Origin: Protula sp. h YS-2021
Taxonomy: Eukaryota > Annelida > Polychaeta > Sabellida > Serpulidae
NCBI GenBank assembly: GCA_949752745.1
Contig: OX457025.1
Location: 98,025,804 to 98,089,803, forward strand
Length of the DNA: 64,000 bases
Direction of reading: 5' to 3'
Each line of letters starts with the position of its first letter. The first letter of the stretch is position 1. Under the pieces are notes generated by a model that saw only the letters and a program-made list of their open reading frames with translations, did no database searches and was not told the DNA's origin. Below, piece by piece: positions 1-11,190 of the stretch. Made by a program: the position numbers and the translations under genes.

Positions 1-618
1 TAAGTCCTCTCGCGGGGGAATGCCTAACTGGCCTGTAAACGCCGAAAGTACTGTTCCCGTATCCTTATGCGTTAAAGTCACTTGTTCCTCAGACGGGGAC
101 TTAAACGCCCCTCCTGGACTGCCACTGGGTTTCACTCTAGGAGGTGAGGCCCATGCCTCGCGGAGACGATCCCGTTCTTGCCCTTCCGGGATGTCCAATT
201 CTGCTACAGTCTCAGAAAATGCACGTCCTTTACTCTTGGACTTTTTATGTCTCTTAACTGGCGTAGCGGATTCCGATTCTGCACCAGTGTCTACGTGTAC
301 GGGGGTGGAGACCTGGCCCAGAATAACGGAGCTAGCCTTCTTCATGGTATCACGAATAAATTCACGAGTAACAAACGAAGCTGACGAAAGGAATTTGCGC
401 TTATCCCTCCTGCGCTCGTTCTTGGTCCTATTCCGTAATAGGACTTTCCAATCCTCTGGAGAAAGATGTAGACACTCGCCACACTGGCTGTCTGGCTCAC
501 ACAGAGGTATTCCACTATTCCGTCTACAGCGGTCGCAGATGGAGTGGGGGTTACACGCGGTTGGAGGATGGATACACTGAGGCAGTAACGGTGGAGAATG
601 TAGACTGGCCTCTGTCAT
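1..618 (-). CDS. Partial gag-like ORF of a tyrosine-recombinase (DIRS-like) retrotransposon
   Basis: The minus strand is open from an ATG at 618 to the window edge (206 codons, no stop), so the gene continues to the left. The N-terminal part has a Cys-rich zinc-knuckle-like pattern (CDRC, LCEP, CGEC), a Ser-Pro-Glu-Asp-Trp motif and a strongly basic stretch (NERRRDKRK), then a Ser/Pro/Lys-rich region. This arrangement resembles the first ORF of DIRS/Ngaro-type elements of marine invertebrates. That is a family-level impression; no reverse transcriptase or recombinase is inside the window. The plus-strand ORF over the same bases is a shadow. An unrelated host gene is the alternative. Confidence 0.5.
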   Translation of the reverse strand, partial: MTEASLHSPPLLPQCIHPPTACNPHSICDRCRRNSGIPLCEPDSQCGECLHLSPEDWKVLLRNRTKNERRRDKRKFLSSASFVTREFIRDTMKKASSVILGQVSTPVHVDTGAESESATPVKRHKKSKSKGRAFSETVAELDIPEGQERDRLREAWASPPRVKPSGSPGGAFKSPSEEQVTLTHKDTGTVLSAFTGQLGIPPREDL

Positions 619-2024
619 ATCTGAAATGCAAGCAGAGAAAAACAACGGTGAGAATATGTAGTATAAAACAACGCACAAAACTACATTTCTCCGTGCTTTG
701 CTTCAACTGCAAGCTTTAACCTTCCAAGCTGTGTTTACAATTGCTTAAACACCGCAATAACTCGCTGGGTCTAAGGAAAGACGAAAAGAGATGCTTCCCG
801 GAACGATAACGTTCCCGGGCCGTAACGGGCTGGACCGTAATGGCACCACCCGTGTCGGATATGGATCTCTCTTGCCTCAGATGCACCTGGGACCATCGGA
901 CCGTAACGGGTTTTGTGAATCCCGTTGGACCAGAATGGTCTTCTCGCACCCGTGACCGTAAGACCACAAAGGGAAAACGGTCCTGGCAAAGAAAATGACC
1001 CTCAGACGTCACAGAAAACGTCTCTTTTCGTCGGAGAACGCTGTCAGACTTGCAGAACCTGCTCTACAAAGACTGAGAAGCGACCCATGGAGTAAAGCTT
1101 AAGCAAAAACTGGCCATTTCCGCGATGACACAGCTGGCTGGTAAAGCTTGGAGTCTGATCAGGTCCAGCAGCCTGAAAAGATCCTACTCCTAGACGAACT
1201 GAGGTGGAACTGGTAAGTTCCTCGATCTGAATGAAAGTGGAGAAAGAGGCGCACTTCTCGGGACTAGGAAAGTGTCTCCGTGATCGTGCAAACTCAACCT
1301 AATCAGACCGAAGAGTAAGATGGCGAATAAACACACTTCGGCTCCATAAATTTATCCCAACGCACAATAATAGATAAAACAATCCATTAGGCAGTGAATT
1401 AAGTAAAAAATGAAGCAATTCGCACCTTAAACCAGTTCCCTTGCTGCAAAAAACCGGCAGCACACAGAATGGCGTGTTGTATCGACGCCACGCAAAAAGG
1501 GAATGTCGTTTATACGAGACTAGCAGACGACGTCTCGGGCATTCTGATTGGCCATAGGATGGATGGAAGGGTTAGAGTATCTTGAACAGTACTTCAAAAA
1601 GTTCTTTTTTATATTGCGTGGTAAATATTACTGGAAGGGAACCCATTAAAAGTGGAGATAAGCGAATTCAAAGCTTTTGCGAAGTAAAAGTTCATTTTAC
1701 CAAAATATTGCAAAGCTGACAATCCGTCAAAGATAATGGTTTTATATCGAGTTAAACAAATCGGGTTTGATGTATTATAATATTATAATATTATAAGAGC
1801 AAATTTATTTCAGTGTTATATAAATAAAAAGAAAATTGAAATGTAAAAGGTTACATGTTGATGCCCTGAATACAAATGATAACAAAATGCGTTTATCAGG
1901 AATCATAAATTTGAGCATAAATATTAAAGTGATAATATACATTTGTTAAATGGGGCGTCAAATTACAGCAAAATAGTTCACGTTGTTGCAAAGAGAAACA
2001 AACACAGTTTCTTGTTTTATATAG
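619..2024. other. Gene-free stretch, probable retrotransposon end then AT-rich DNA
   Basis: About 620-1560 is less AT-rich than its surroundings and lies upstream of the gag-like ORF on the minus strand, so it may hold that element's terminal repeat and leader; its end could not be fixed. It contains repeated CCGTAACGGG-like words near 780-960. From 1560 the sequence is AT-rich with a short (ATT)n-like run near 1773-1797 and no convincing ORF. It ends at a splice acceptor (AG at 2023-2024). Confidence 0.4.
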
Positions 2025-2184
2025 ACAAAAAAGCCACGTGTGCGGAAGATGAAACAAAGGTACAAGGCGAAGGTCGAGGCCGTTGAGGAAGCTATGCGCA
2101 GCGAGATGGTGCAGGATGTTATCGAGATGGGCTTCAACTTGTCACGTATTAAAGAAGTGGTTATCCGCAGGCTTGAAGAACTGG
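2025..2184 (+). CDS. Host IAP (BIRC-like) gene, UBA-domain exon
   Basis: This exon lies between an AG acceptor at 2023-2024 and a GT donor at 2185 (GGTAAGA). It reads in phase 0 and leaves one base over. The peptide is basic at first (KKPRVRKMKQR) and then has a UBA-like helix pattern with VQDVIEMGFNLSRIKEVV, including the MGF loop typical of ubiquitin-associated domains between the BIR and RING domains of IAPs. Phases join the next exons without a stop: it ends in phase 1 and the following exon supplies two bases. BIR exons are not visible and would lie upstream of the window. A decayed copy lies on the minus strand at 24156-24285. Confidence 0.75.
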
Positions 2185-2207
2185 GTAAGACTTAGCTGAG
2201 CGAAAAT

Positions 2208-2332
2208 AAGACGAGGGGCGGGGGTGAGGGTGGGGGCGGCGGCGGGAGCGGGGGTGGGGACGTGTTGCGGGGACGGGCGCGGGGGGGGGGGGGCGGGGCG
2301 GGGGCGGGGAAGGGCGCGGGGGAGGGGGAGTT
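2208..2332 (+). repeat. G-rich tract, quadruplex-prone
   Basis: Just downstream of the UBA exon donor the plus strand is a run of GGGG blocks separated by 1-4 bases (a 13-base G run near 2281-2293). The pattern fits several intramolecular G-quadruplexes in the intron. Confidence 0.8.
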
Positions 2333-2639
2333 AATCAATGCGTGCATGCGCACATGTAGTGTGCGGATAACCGATTTCTCTGGAAGTGTCCCGTATACAT
2401 GATGCTACCCGCAGTCTGAAGTGACTGCTGAATCACCTAGGGCTCTGACCAGCCCCCACCCCCCCCCCACCCCATCCCACCCCACCGACTCTCATCCAAT
2501 GTTGTGCAGGTTCCTTAGCCTTTCTATCTACTACAGCAGAGAGTGGTATTCCATATACATATATATTTCTATACATTATACACATGTATTTATTTCTGTT
2601 GATGAAGTCGCCGTCGCATCGCCATGATGCTGTAAAGTT

Positions 2640-4530
2640 AGCAAACTATCCCGCACCACCTCTTCCAACGCCCAGGCACTCACAGGCTGGAAATTACCAA
2701 ACTATCCCGCACCACCTCTTCCAACGCCCAGGCAAGCACAGGCTGGAAAGTTTCCAAACTATCCCGCACCACCTCTTCCAACGCCCAGGCAAGCACAGGC
2801 TGGAAAGTTTCCAAACTATCCCGCACCACCTCTTCCAACGCCCAGGCACTCACAGGCTGGAAAGTTTCCAAACTATCCCGCACCACCTCTTCCAACGCCC
2901 AGGCACTCACAGGCTGGAAAGTTTCCAAGCTATCCCGCACCACCTCTTCCAACGCCCAGGCACTCACAGGCTGGAAAGTTTCCAAACTATCCCGCACCAC
3001 CTCTTCCAACGCCCAGGCACTCACAGGCTGGAAAGTTTCCAAACTATCCCGCACCACCTCTTCCAACGCCCAGGCACTCACAGGCTGGAAAGTTTCCAAA
3101 CTATCCCGCACCACCTCTTCCAACGCTCAGGCACTCACAGGCTTGAAATTACTAAACTATCCCGCACCACCTCTTCCAACGCTTAGGCACTCACAGGCTG
3201 GAAATTACCAAACTATCCGGCACCACCTCTTCCAACGCCCAGCCACAGGCTGGAAATTACCAAACTATCCGGCACCACCTCTTCCAACGCCCAGGCAAGC
3301 ACAGGCTGGAAAGTTACCAAACTATCCGGCACCACCTCTTCCAACGCCCAGCCACAGGCTGGAAATTACCAAACTATCCGGCACCACCTCTTCCAACGCC
3401 CAGGCTGTCACAGGCTGGAAAGTTACCAAACTATCCGGCACCACCTCTTCCAACGCCCAGCCACAGGCTGGAAATTACCAAACTATCCGGCACCACCTCT
3501 TCCAACGCCCAGGCAAGCACAGGCTGGAAAGTTACCAAACTATCCGGCACCACCTCTTCCAACGCCCAGGCACTCACAGGCTGGAAAGTTACCAAACTAT
3601 CCGGCACCACCTCTTCCAACGCCCAGCCACAGGCTGGAAATTACCAAACTATCCGGCACCACCTCTTCCAACGCCCAGGCAAGCACAGGCTGGAAAGTTA
3701 CCAAACTATCCGGCACCACCTCTTCCAACGCCCAGGCACTCACAGGCTGGAAAGTTACCAAACTATCCGGCACCACCTCTTCCAACGCCCAGGCACTCAC
3801 AGGCTCGAAATTACCAAACTATCCGGCACCACCTCTTCCAACGCCCAGCCACAGGCTGGAAATTACCAAACTATCCGGCACCACCTCTTCCAACGCCCAG
3901 GCAAGCACAGGCTGGAAAGTTACCAAACTATCCGGCACCACCTCTTCCAACGCCCAGGCACTCACAGGCTGGAAAGTTACCAAACTATCCGGCACCACCT
4001 CTTCCAACGCCCAGCCACAGGCTGGAAATTACCAAACTATCCGGCACCACCTCTTCCAACGCCCAGGCAAGCACAGGCTGGAAAGTTACCAAACTATCCG
4101 GCACCACCTCTTCCAACGCCCAGGCACTCACAGGCTGGAAAGTTACCAAACTATCCGGCACCACCTCTTCCAACGCCCAGCCACAGGCTGGAAATTACCA
4201 AACTATCCGGCACCACCTCTTCCAACGCCCAGGCAAGCACAGGCTGGAAAGTTACCAAACTATCCGGCACCACCTCTTCCAACGCCCAGGCACTCACAGG
4301 CTGGAAAGTTACCAAACTATCCGGCACCACCTCTTCCAACGCCCAGGCACTCACAGGCTCGAAATTACCAAACTATCCGGCACCACCTCTTCCAACGCCC
4401 AGCCACAGGCTGGAAATTACCAAACTATCCCGCACCACCTCTTCCAACGCCCAGGCTGTCACAGGCTGGAAAGTTACTAAACTATCCCGCACCACCTCTT
4501 CCAACGCCCAGGCACTCCCAGGCTGGAAAG
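2640..4530. repeat. 1.9-kb intronic minisatellite with higher-order structure
   Basis: More than thirty head-to-tail copies of a unit built around ACTATCC(C/G)GCACCACCTC, TTCCAACGCCCAG and CACAGGCTGGAAA. Full units are about 57 bp, a multiple of three, so long repetitive ORFs appear on both strands; shorter units end in CCAGCCACAGG. The left block (to about 3190) uses TATCCCGCACC, the middle block TATCCGGCACC. From about 3430 to 4350 a three-unit higher-order repeat of roughly 166 bp (short unit, AAGCACAGG unit, ACTCACAGG unit) recurs. The ORFs are repeat artefacts. Confidence 0.95.
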
Positions 4531-5163
4531 TAAGCTGAAATCGGATCTTAGACGTCAGTGAAAGTTAACCCATAAGAAGCAACCAATAGGGAAAGGGCCA
4601 GAAATTCTGCCTGCTCCTCCACCCCCTCCACCCCCCCCCCCCCCCCCCACCTTGCATGCTAAATTGTGTGTTATTACATTAGCGCATCCATGCAACCCGC
4701 CTCCCCCTACCCAGCTCCCTCTTTCTCCCCTCGTCACTCAGTGAATCATAGTAATGCCTTACAAAATCCGTGGTTTACGAAGTGACGTCCTTTTTTATTC
4801 TCAAGACGTTGTTAAATCAAGAATTTATTTAAAACCCTGTCAACAATTCTGCATTCTTGTACAGTGTTACAGTTCTTTAATATGCGAAAAAAAACACACA
4901 CAATTATATTCAGTTAAGTCATACATTGCCAGGTAAAAGTATATCAACAATTAAGATTTTCAGTTAACACATATCATAATAAATACAATGAATTAATTCA
5001 ATTGTGTACAGCAGTGACATAATTCAACAGCTCGCCATTCCCAAAGGCGGAGAGTTTGATTGACAGCTTGTATATGACAGTTACTTATTTTACCAAGTTC
5101 CTCATCCCTTCAAATGGAGAGTTTGAGTGACAGCTTGTATATGGCAGTGTCATATTTTACCAG
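4531..5163. other. Intron remainder with poly-C tract and tandem exon-edge duplicates
   Basis: Contains a C-rich run near 4619-4650, then AT-rich sequence. Between about 5047 and 5163 there are two diverged copies of the ~75-bp segment that begins the next exon (TTTTACCA(A/G)GTTCCTCAT, GGAGAGTTTG.. and GACAGCTTGTAT). No separate gene is seen. Confidence 0.6.
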
Positions 5164-5304
5164 GTTCCTCATTCCCTAACGTGGAGAGTTTGGTCGACAG
5201 TTTGTACGAGACAGAGGAACTAGAACAGCAGGGTTCCGACTCCGATAGTGACTCCGAAATATGTGATGACTTTCTTGGACATTCACATTTTCTAGACAGT
5301 AAAG
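5164..5304 (+). CDS. Host IAP gene, acidic linker exon
   Basis: Acceptor TTTTACCAG ends at 5163 and a weak donor (GGTTGGT) follows 5304. Length is 141 nt: two bases complete the previous phase-1 codon and one is left over. The peptide is acidic and serine-rich (SDSDSDSEICDDF), preceded by NVESLVDSLYETEELEQQ. Such a linker commonly separates UBA and RING in IAPs. Its first ~50 bases are one of three diverged tandem copies, so the exon start seems to have arisen by local duplication. The donor is non-optimal; exon identity rests on phase and context. Confidence 0.55.
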
Positions 5305-5692
5305 GTTGGTATAACTTGATTTGGATTATCTTTGGGTAGATAATGGTCCAAAGTCGTTTATTATACGTTAAAAAATCGAATAGTCGATAAACAATCAAAC
5401 CAAGTTAACCAGATCTAATGTTGTTATAGACGGGGGATGTATAATTACGATTGTTCAGATAAACGTGTCGAGGCTATTTTGTGAGCATTCCACTGATTCA
5501 CAATAAGATAGCGAATAAACTGCAAGATGTGAGAAACTAAAGCGAAAAAAATACTGGAATCAAGTCGCTCCCTCAACTTTTTGCGGGTCGTATTTTCTTT
5601 GGAATGAGATGAAAGCTTCGTGTTAATTGTTAGAAAATGTTTTATCAGCTTGTTTCCATATCCCTAGGTTTTAAGTAAAACTGTTTTAACAG

Positions 5693-5851
5693 AATTAAAA
5701 GCTGATGGAAGCGGTGAAGGAAATAGAAATCAAAGCGAGCCAGTGAATGAGAAGACCCAGAAGAAAAAGAGCAAGAAAAAGAAGAAAACAAGCAAAGCGA
5801 AGAACGGCACAGCGCACATTAACCCCATAGAACTCATGTCGGATGAGAAGG
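5693..5851 (+). CDS. Host IAP gene, basic lysine-rich linker exon
   Basis: Acceptor GTTTTAACAG ends at 5692; donor GGTAAGT begins at 5852. The 159-nt exon takes two bases from the left-hand phase and leaves one, matching both neighbours. It encodes a lysine-rich stretch (KKKSKKKKKTSKAKNG) and ends NPIELMSDEK. The basic run could act as a nuclear localisation signal, which is an inference. Coding beyond 5851 runs into intron and is not supported. Confidence 0.65.
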
Positions 5852-6172
5852 GTAAGTTTACACGGGAGGCCCGATATCATACCACACCGGAAGTGAGAGC
5901 AAATGGGAAGGAAGAGAGCGTATCTTGCCTCCCAATAGAACCTCACTGCATTAATAATCCCCCCGCCCTTCCCCCACCCCCTGCTGATAAGACCAACGCA
6001 TGAGTAAGATTCTTTTATTTTATAAGCCAAACGAAGTGCAAGACTTGTGTCAAATGGCGAATGACATAATGCTAGTCCTGTCGTGGAATTTAATTTCTCG
6101 TGCCAAAGATACTATGGAAATTTTCCGTGGATTATTTCGCAAATATAAGTGACTTAAACGAATGATTGACAG

Positions 6173-6243
6173 GTCCACAACTTGCAGCGGAAGTACAGAA
6201 AATGAAAGACGAACGTCTGTGCAAAGTGTGCATGGACAGCGAG
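6173..6243 (+). CDS. Host IAP gene, RING domain first-half exon
   Basis: Acceptor ATTGACAG ends at 6172; donor GTGAAGT begins at 6244. The peptide GPQLAAEVQKMKDERLCKVCMDSE carries the first zinc-ligand pair of an IAP-type RING (CKVC) preceded by the usual charged helix. It ends in phase 0 and joins directly to the exon at 13131, which begins [10 protein letters not shown], the expected continuation of the family motif. The RING acts as an E3 ubiquitin ligase module in this family. Confidence 0.85.
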
Positions 6244-6449
6244 GTGAAGTACGCCTTGTAGTTATTCTACCTTAAAAGAATGTCCTGCTTCACTTAATCA
6301 TTGAAATGTCAAGCTTTTTGTGGGTGGCGTTTGTTATACCTCAAATCATCATACTCCGTTTAGAGTATTTTGTTTCTGCCGTAGAGGGAAACATTTCGTT
6401 TTTGTACATTCTGGGTGCATTCATATGTGTGCCTTTTGTATGTCCGAGG

Positions 6450-6451
<2 letters not shown>

Positions 6452-6507
<56 letters not shown>

Positions 6508-6508
6508 T
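6452..6508. repeat. (TG)n microsatellite
   Basis: Near-pure TG dinucleotide run with one TTTG interruption. It sits in the IAP intron about 200 bp after the first RING exon. Confidence 0.97.
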
Positions 6509-6799
6509 GCAGACACACAATTTTGTTAACACAATAACTTTCTTATAAAACGCTCGATCAGCTTCAAACGTGGCGGGATTACGCTTTGGATTGGTCTTCC
6601 GGTTGAGATTGAAGTTAACGCAACAATTTACTCATCACTGTAACTGTAGAATGACACGTCAAATCAGTGTCAAACCTGATGAAGAGTCGTTCCGAGGTGG
6701 CTGGGTGAGTAAGTGTGGTTTGTGGTTTGATGAGCGGGGTGGGGAGGGGGAGGGGGGAGGCGGTATCTTTTTAACAAGTGCGCAAAATATCGCGTTTTC

Positions 6800-6802
<3 letters not shown>

Positions 6803-6879
<77 letters not shown>
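6803..6879. repeat. (TA)n microsatellite
   Basis: Uninterrupted TA dinucleotide run of about 77 bp, preceded by a G-rich patch (6735-6765). Confidence 0.97.
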
Positions 6880-6881
<2 letters not shown>

Positions 6882-7487
6882 ATAGGGGAAAAAGCAAAAA
6901 ATGGAAAGAGGTGGAAATAGGGAATGGAATATACCGAAATTAACTTGAAATGTCAAAGCTTAATTTTGTAAGTTTATCCATAAATAAATGCCGCGAAATT
7001 GCCACAGTTAGTCATTTTATACACACTCAGCAATTGATTAGCAGGTTGTTAATTAAATAGTATTCCGGCAACTGGGGTGTTATTCATGGCAAGCAAAGCA
7101 TTGCTACTCATCACAATTGATTGCAGCTGGTAAGCACAAAGTATCTGACCAATTAAAAACGGTCTGGGAAGTGAGTGACAGCCCAGACATGGGGGCGTGG
7201 GCTGAGATGCGCACTGTTCCGAGTACGGCTTTTTACGGCGCATAATTTTTAAGGTTTACACAAAAAGTGCTCAAGCAGCCCAAACAACAAAATAAAATGT
7301 AAGCTGACGGGCTACCTATTGACAACATAATGATGATTAAAAAGTAAACACTGATAAACAGAATGGTACAGTTAAAGAGAGCTACTGGACGACATATGTC
7401 CTCGCGGTTTCTTCCACCTTAGAAAAAAAACTGACCAACCCTGGTTATGGAATAAAAGTGCTGCGTAGCCTGATTTCTGGGAGGATC

Positions 7488-7491
<4 letters not shown>

Positions 7492-7582
<91 letters not shown>
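7492..7582. repeat. (TA)n microsatellite
   Basis: Uninterrupted TA dinucleotide run of about 90 bp within the IAP intron. The repetitive Tyr-Ile ORFs here are artefacts. Confidence 0.97.
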
Positions 7583-7584
<2 letters not shown>

Positions 7585-7895
7585 TATTCAGATACTTTTG
7601 TATAAGGTAAAGGGTAAACTGATGGAGCAAGCGGTGAAAAAAGAGGGCGATTGGAGGTGGACTATGAGGGAAACATTTTTTGTTGCAAAAACGAAAAGAT
7701 ATAGGCTGAAAAAATATTATGTTTGACATGTTTGGGTACACTGATGTTGGTGTGCACTAGGCGCTCTAGCTTATATTATGTGTTAGTTTATATACACATA
7801 TTATACACATATACCCACTTGGTTCAATAGGTGCTCGATTTAGATCGGCCGGAAAGGGCGGTCACGATAGCACTGTGATAACATCAGAATATAGA

Positions 7896-8280
7896 TTACC
7901 TGTTGTTATTCTGTTGGAAGATTGTCAGCTCTTGATGTTTCTCTAAGAATTGCACGGCATTGGTCAATAAACTTTCGCCTATGAAACGGCCGTCGGTTAA
8001 CGAACCGCCAAGAATGACAAAAGGTGTTCCACTTTCAAAGAAGATTCCAGCCCACATATTACATTCGCTCACCGCGTTTGCTCCACACGCGCTGGCTTCT
8101 GTCAAGATGACTTACTCAAAATCGCAATCAGTCGTCACTGAGCACTTCTGAATTCCACTGTCGTTGTGTCCAGTTCTGATACCACCGAGACACCTGATAG
8201 CTTCAAGCCACCGAGCCCTATGTTCCGAGGGTTATGCATTCGCGGAGTCTCCAATGCTGTTTAACTGCCACTCCAAAGCG
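7896..8280 (-). pseudogene. Tc1/mariner-like transposase relic (catalytic region)
   Basis: The minus strand around 7896-8060 reads MWAGIFFESGTPFVILGG, then a GRFIGESLL segment, an LEKHQELTIFQQNN segment and a stop. This is the order of conserved blocks before the second catalytic Asp in Tc1/mariner transposases (trp-gly-gly-ile block, arg-tyr block, phe-gln-gln-asp-asn-ala block). Only a fragment is open and the N- and C-terminal parts are missing or frameshifted. Family features are known; decay is seen directly. Confidence 0.6.
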
Positions 8281-8517
8281 GTCTCATAAATTCCATTCAG
8301 TGTTGGCGTCATCTCTCTTTAACTTTCTTGATCACGTTTCAGGGTGGCGACGGACTGGATGCTGCATAGTGCAATTTATAGACAAATTTTTAAGAATTCG
8401 CTTCACTGTTCATTGACATTATTTAACGACAGTTGTTTTATGTTTCATCTACTAACATTGCATGTGACGGTTTTACTGTAATGTGCAGCCTTCAAACTCA
8501 TTCATGTCTGACACTGG

Positions 8518-8868
8518 ACAAAAAAGACGATAAGAGTAAAAAAAAAGCAAAAAAAAAAAAAAAAAAAAAAACAAACAAACAACAAAACAAAACAAAAAAA
8601 AAAGCAAAGAAAAAAAACAAAAAAAAAAAAAACAAAACAAAACAAACAAACAAAAATAACAAAAAAGAAGAAAACAAAACAAAAAAAAAAAAAAACAGAA
8701 AAGAAAACAAAAAAAAAAAAAAGAAAATAGAAAAGAAAAACAAAACAAAAGAAAAAAAGAAAGAAAAATACAAAAAAAGCAAATAAAGAAAGAAATAAAA
8801 GACCAAAGCAAAAAAAAAAAGACAAACAAAGAACAAACAAACAAACAAACAAAAACAAAACAAAAAAT
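8518..8868 (+). repeat. A-rich low-complexity tract
   Basis: About 350 bp of A runs interrupted by single C, G or T, often as CAAA or CAAAA. Lysine- or phenylalanine-rich ORFs on both strands are artefacts. Similar tracts recur on the same strand at 16519-18575. Confidence 0.95.
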
Positions 8869-9090
8869 TCATCCCACATGAAGCTCTATGTTTCCAATAC
8901 TACTGATCGTAGCAAAGGGTGCATTTAATCATTGTTGTACATTGTTTCCTTGTAAGAAAAGCTTAGAATTACAAAAATAAAAACTAAAACTGACACAAAT
9001 TAATGGAAAATCCTGACAAGATACTAAGTTGCCTTAAAAAACTTTTAAAAAAATTACCAAATGTTGTAAGTACCACCGCAATTCAGTTTC

Positions 9091-9290
9091 AAATGCAGAA
9101 TATTGCAGAATATATTACAGAATATTACCGAATCTATTACAGAATATTGCAGAATATATTACAGAATATTACCGAATCTATTAGAGAATATTACAGAATC
9201 TATCAGAGAATATTATGGAATATATTACAGAATATTACCGAATCTGTTACAGAATATTACAGAATATGTTACAGAATATATTACCTATTT
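9091..9290 (+). repeat. AATATT-based tandem repeat
   Basis: Imperfect tandem copies of TTACAGAATATTACCGAATC and related 15-24-bp units. They give two overlapping ORFs rich in Ile, Thr, Glu and Tyr that are not genes. Confidence 0.9.
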
Positions 9291-10143
9291 AACATTTCAA
9301 GTAATTTAACATTTATTCCAACACGCCAAATCGTTAAATTATAAATCCTGCTCAGAATCAAGGGGATGGTCTCATTCTCTACTCGCATCAATGTCTAAAC
9401 TTAAAACTGTGGCTATAGGTGTGGACCTAATGAGTTTGGATTAAGACATGACGTCGCATCCGAAGTCGGGTCATCCTCGTGTTTTGGGTATTTATGGAAG
9501 TTGAAACAACATCTATTTCCCGACGTTACATAGACGTCGATTGTGGGACGTCTAATCAACATTGAATAAAAATTAAAAATGGAAGTTGAATAGACGTCAG
9601 GAGAGCGACGTTGTATAAATAAAGATCGAAATCTGGAGCTAAAATTATAAGGTGGCCACGCCTGACGTCAGCGTACCCCGGTCGTTGGGTCATTCGATAA
9701 CGCAGGTTTTGTATGAAGTCGATTTCTATGAATATTTGTCGAAGATTGGTAGAAAAAATTTTGATGTCCTCGTTTTGGTCTGTTTCAGCGTAACCAAATT
9801 AACTTTGCTTAAATCTCAAATCGACGTTGGATCTATTTTGGAATGACTGGGCAACTCTAAACTTCTTACAATTTATTACAAGAGAATACTTTGATATAAT
9901 TTATCTCAAACTGTCACAGATTGACCATGAAGAGCTTTTAGAACAATTGTTCTCCACAGCATGCATCTTCAACAGACATAAATATAAACTAGACCGTTTT
10001 CGCTACCGAGTAGAGAAAATTACACTTGGGGACCACAAACAATACGATTCGGAATTCATAAAATTCAAAACTGACCATGAGTTGAAGGGAACCAAGATTC
10101 CTCTTCGCTTATCTTCTCTTTTAGGCCCAAACGGTCACAAATA

Positions 10144-11190
10144 AACTTAAAATCGCACCACCTGTAACCGTTTTTGCAACTTCCGGTTTTTGATGTTGAC
10201 CATAACCGAAATGGTCAAGATCATCGAGGTATCTCTTTCATAACGCTTTTTAGGCTGAAAGGATCGAAATAAGCTCAAAATAGATTTATCTCTACCTGGT
10301 TTCGAGATAATGGTCAACTTCCGGTTTTTAATCGTCACAATGGCCGAGGTGTCAAGGTCACCGAGGTATCCCTTACATGTAGTCTTTTAGGCTCAAAGGG
10401 TCGAAAATAAGCTCAAAAACTGCTCTATCTCTAACCGTTTTCGAGATAATGGTCCACGTCCGGTTTTTGACCTTGAAAATAAGCGAGGAGGTCAAGGTCA
10501 CCGAGGTACCTCTGACGTGTAGTCTTTTATACCAAAGGGTCGAAATAAGTTCAAAATCGCTCTATCTCTAACCGTTTTCGAGATAATGATCAGGTTCTGG
10601 TTTTTTACCTTGATCATGACCGAGGAGGTCAAGGTCACGATAGTCCCGGTGACATTTAGTATTTTAGGCCGAAAGGGTCAAAAATAGTTCAAAAAATCGC
10701 TTTCAACTTTCGGCTTTTGACTTTGACCGTGTCCAAGGAGGTCAAGATCACCGAGGTATCTCTTTCATCAAGCGTTTAAGCCATGGGTGGAAAATGAACT
10801 CAAAATCGCTCTATGTCTAACCGTTTGCGAGATAGTGGTCACCTTCCGGTTTCTAACCTTTACCATGACCGAAAAGGTCAAGAACACCAAGGGACCTCTT
10901 ACATGTAGTGTTCTAGGCTCAAAGGGTCGAAAATAGGGTCAAAATCTAACCCTTTTGAGGACAAGGTCAAGTTTCGGTTTATGCGTTTGACCATGACCGA
11001 GAAGGTCAAGGTCCCGAGATATCTCTTACATATAGTCTTTTAGGTTCAAAGGGTCGAAAATAAGCTCAAAATGGCTCTATCTCTAACCATTTTCGAGATA
11101 ACGGCCAACTTCCGATTTCAGACTTCGACCATGGCCGAGGAGGTCAAGGTCACCGAGGTACCTCTTACATATAGTCTTTGAGGCCGAAAG
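10144..11190. repeat. ~140-bp dispersed tandem repeat with GGTCAAGGTCA words
   Basis: About seven diverged units, each with the same ordered words: CTCTATCTCTAACCGTTTTC, GAGATAATGGTCA, CTTCCGGTTTT, GACCATGACCGAG, GAGGTCAAGGTCACCGAGG, TACCTCTTACATGTAGTC and TTTTAGGCTCAAAGGGTCG. The AGGTCA words match nuclear-receptor half-sites. A diverged second array of the family lies at 24690-25500. Confidence 0.9.

Noticed and set aside
20..580. 186-aa plus-strand ORF
   Set aside because: Antisense of the better-supported minus-strand frame that runs open to the window edge with a Cys-rich start.
2584..4480. Long ORFs on both strands
   Set aside because: They are products of the 57-bp minisatellite, whose unit is a multiple of three; no start context or family features.
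8433..8879. Lys-rich and Phe-rich ORFs
   Set aside because: Low-complexity A-rich tract read in several frames.
9827..10144. 105-aa ORF
   Set aside because: No family features, no splice or promoter context, and its end runs into the ~140-bp repeat array.
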